Assembly: GCA_025965775.1 (NCBI GenBank)
Contig: JAOPWG010000441.1
Location: 1 to 5,034 of the forward strand
Direction of reading: 5' to 3'
Origin: Modestobacter sp.
GTDB taxonomy: Bacteria; Actinomycetota; Actinomycetes; Mycobacteriales; Geodermatophilaceae
Length of the DNA stretch: 5,034 bases
Shown here: positions 4,880 to 5,034 of the stretch, in pieces
How the letters are laid out: every line of letters begins with the position of its first letter
How positions within the stretch are numbered: the first letter of the stretch is position 1
Position numbers and translations under genes: made by a program
Notes under the pieces: generated by a model
What the model was told of the DNA's origin: nothing
Database searches by the model: none
The model's input: the letters and a program-made list of their open reading frames with translations, nothing else

Positions 4880-5034
4880 TCAGTGCCCCATCCCCAGTCC
4901 ACCGTCGACCGGGACGACCGCCCCGGTGATGTACCCCGCCTGCTCGCCCGCCAGGAAGCGGACGACGCCGGCGATCTCGTCTGCCTCGGCGTACCGGCCC
5001 AGCGGCACCTGCCCGAGGATCTCCTGCTGCCGCT
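4880..5034 (-). CDS. fabG: 3-oxoacyl-[acyl-carrier-protein] reductase (FabG/MabA), C-terminal part
   Basis: The last 50 or so residues are visible. They include QVPLGRYAEADEIAGVVRFL, then AGEQAGYITGAVVPVDGG and the end LGMGH before the TGA at 4880-4882. The PLGR-x3-ADEIA-x3-FL and YITG-x4-VDGG strings are the standard C-terminus of FabG-type short-chain dehydrogenases. The GMGH end is that of the mycobacterial FabG1/MabA protein next to inhA. FabG reduces 3-oxoacyl-ACP to 3-hydroxyacyl-ACP with NADPH in type II fatty acid synthesis. The catalytic Ser-Tyr-Lys residues and the start lie beyond the right edge. The stop codon is 2 bases before the fabI ATG, so the two reductases are co-translated in one operon. 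Confidence 0.95.
   Translation of the reverse strand, partial: RQQEILGQVPLGRYAEADEIAGVVRFLAGEQAGYITGAVVPVDGGLGMGH

Noticed and set aside
1..5034. Mobile element, CRISPR array, tRNA, defence or toxin-antitoxin module
   Set aside because: No transposase, integrase, terminal inverted repeats, spaced repeats or RNA gene folds were seen. The gene order is that of a conserved actinobacterial core locus.

Overview
The window is very GC-rich, and its coding frames use G or C at almost every third position. Its gene order is familiar from Actinobacteria. On the minus strand it reads fabG (partial), an InhA/FabI enoyl reductase and a ferrochelatase. A conserved gene of unknown function follows on the plus strand, then an NfeD-like protein and an SPFH/stomatin-like protein, again on the minus strand. 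From memory this matches the Mycobacterium tuberculosis order fabG1-inhA-hemH-Rv1486c-Rv1487-Rv1488. The InhA-like protein lacks the long mycobacterial substrate loop, so a non-mycobacterial high-GC actinobacterium is more likely, possibly of the Geodermatophilaceae. That family assignment is inference only.

Layout from left to right. Bases 2-34 hold what looks like the last codons of a plus-strand gene. Bases 104-128 form a strong hairpin between that gene and the convergent SPFH gene (146-1396, minus). A 124-base gap separates the SPFH gene from the nfeD-like gene (1521-1958, minus). A 110-base divergent intergenic region follows, with an 11-bp direct repeat and a -10-like box that would give a leaderless message for the plus-strand unknown gene (2069-2806). 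Bases 2807-2947 lie between convergent genes and hold two hairpins. The ferrochelatase gene (2948-4126), fabI (4110-4877) and the 3' end of fabG (4880 to the window edge) form a tight minus-strand operon. The fabG-fabI gap is 2 bases, fabI and the ferrochelatase gene overlap by 17 bases, and the ferrochelatase Shine-Dalgarno sequence lies inside fabI.

How the genes work together: FabG and FabI carry out the two reductive steps of type II fatty acid elongation. The ferrochelatase inserts iron in the late haem pathway, which in Actinobacteria normally runs through coproporphyrin III. NfeD and SPFH proteins are a recurring membrane pair thought to organise membrane microdomains or protein quality control. 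The plus-strand unknown sits between the two groups in opposite orientation.

I see no mobile element, CRISPR array, RNA gene, toxin-antitoxin or defence module. This is a conserved core region. The points most worth following are the conserved unknown protein, the N-terminal extension and cysteine set of the ferrochelatase, the short loop in FabI, and the six-unit undecad repeat and long disordered tail of the SPFH protein.
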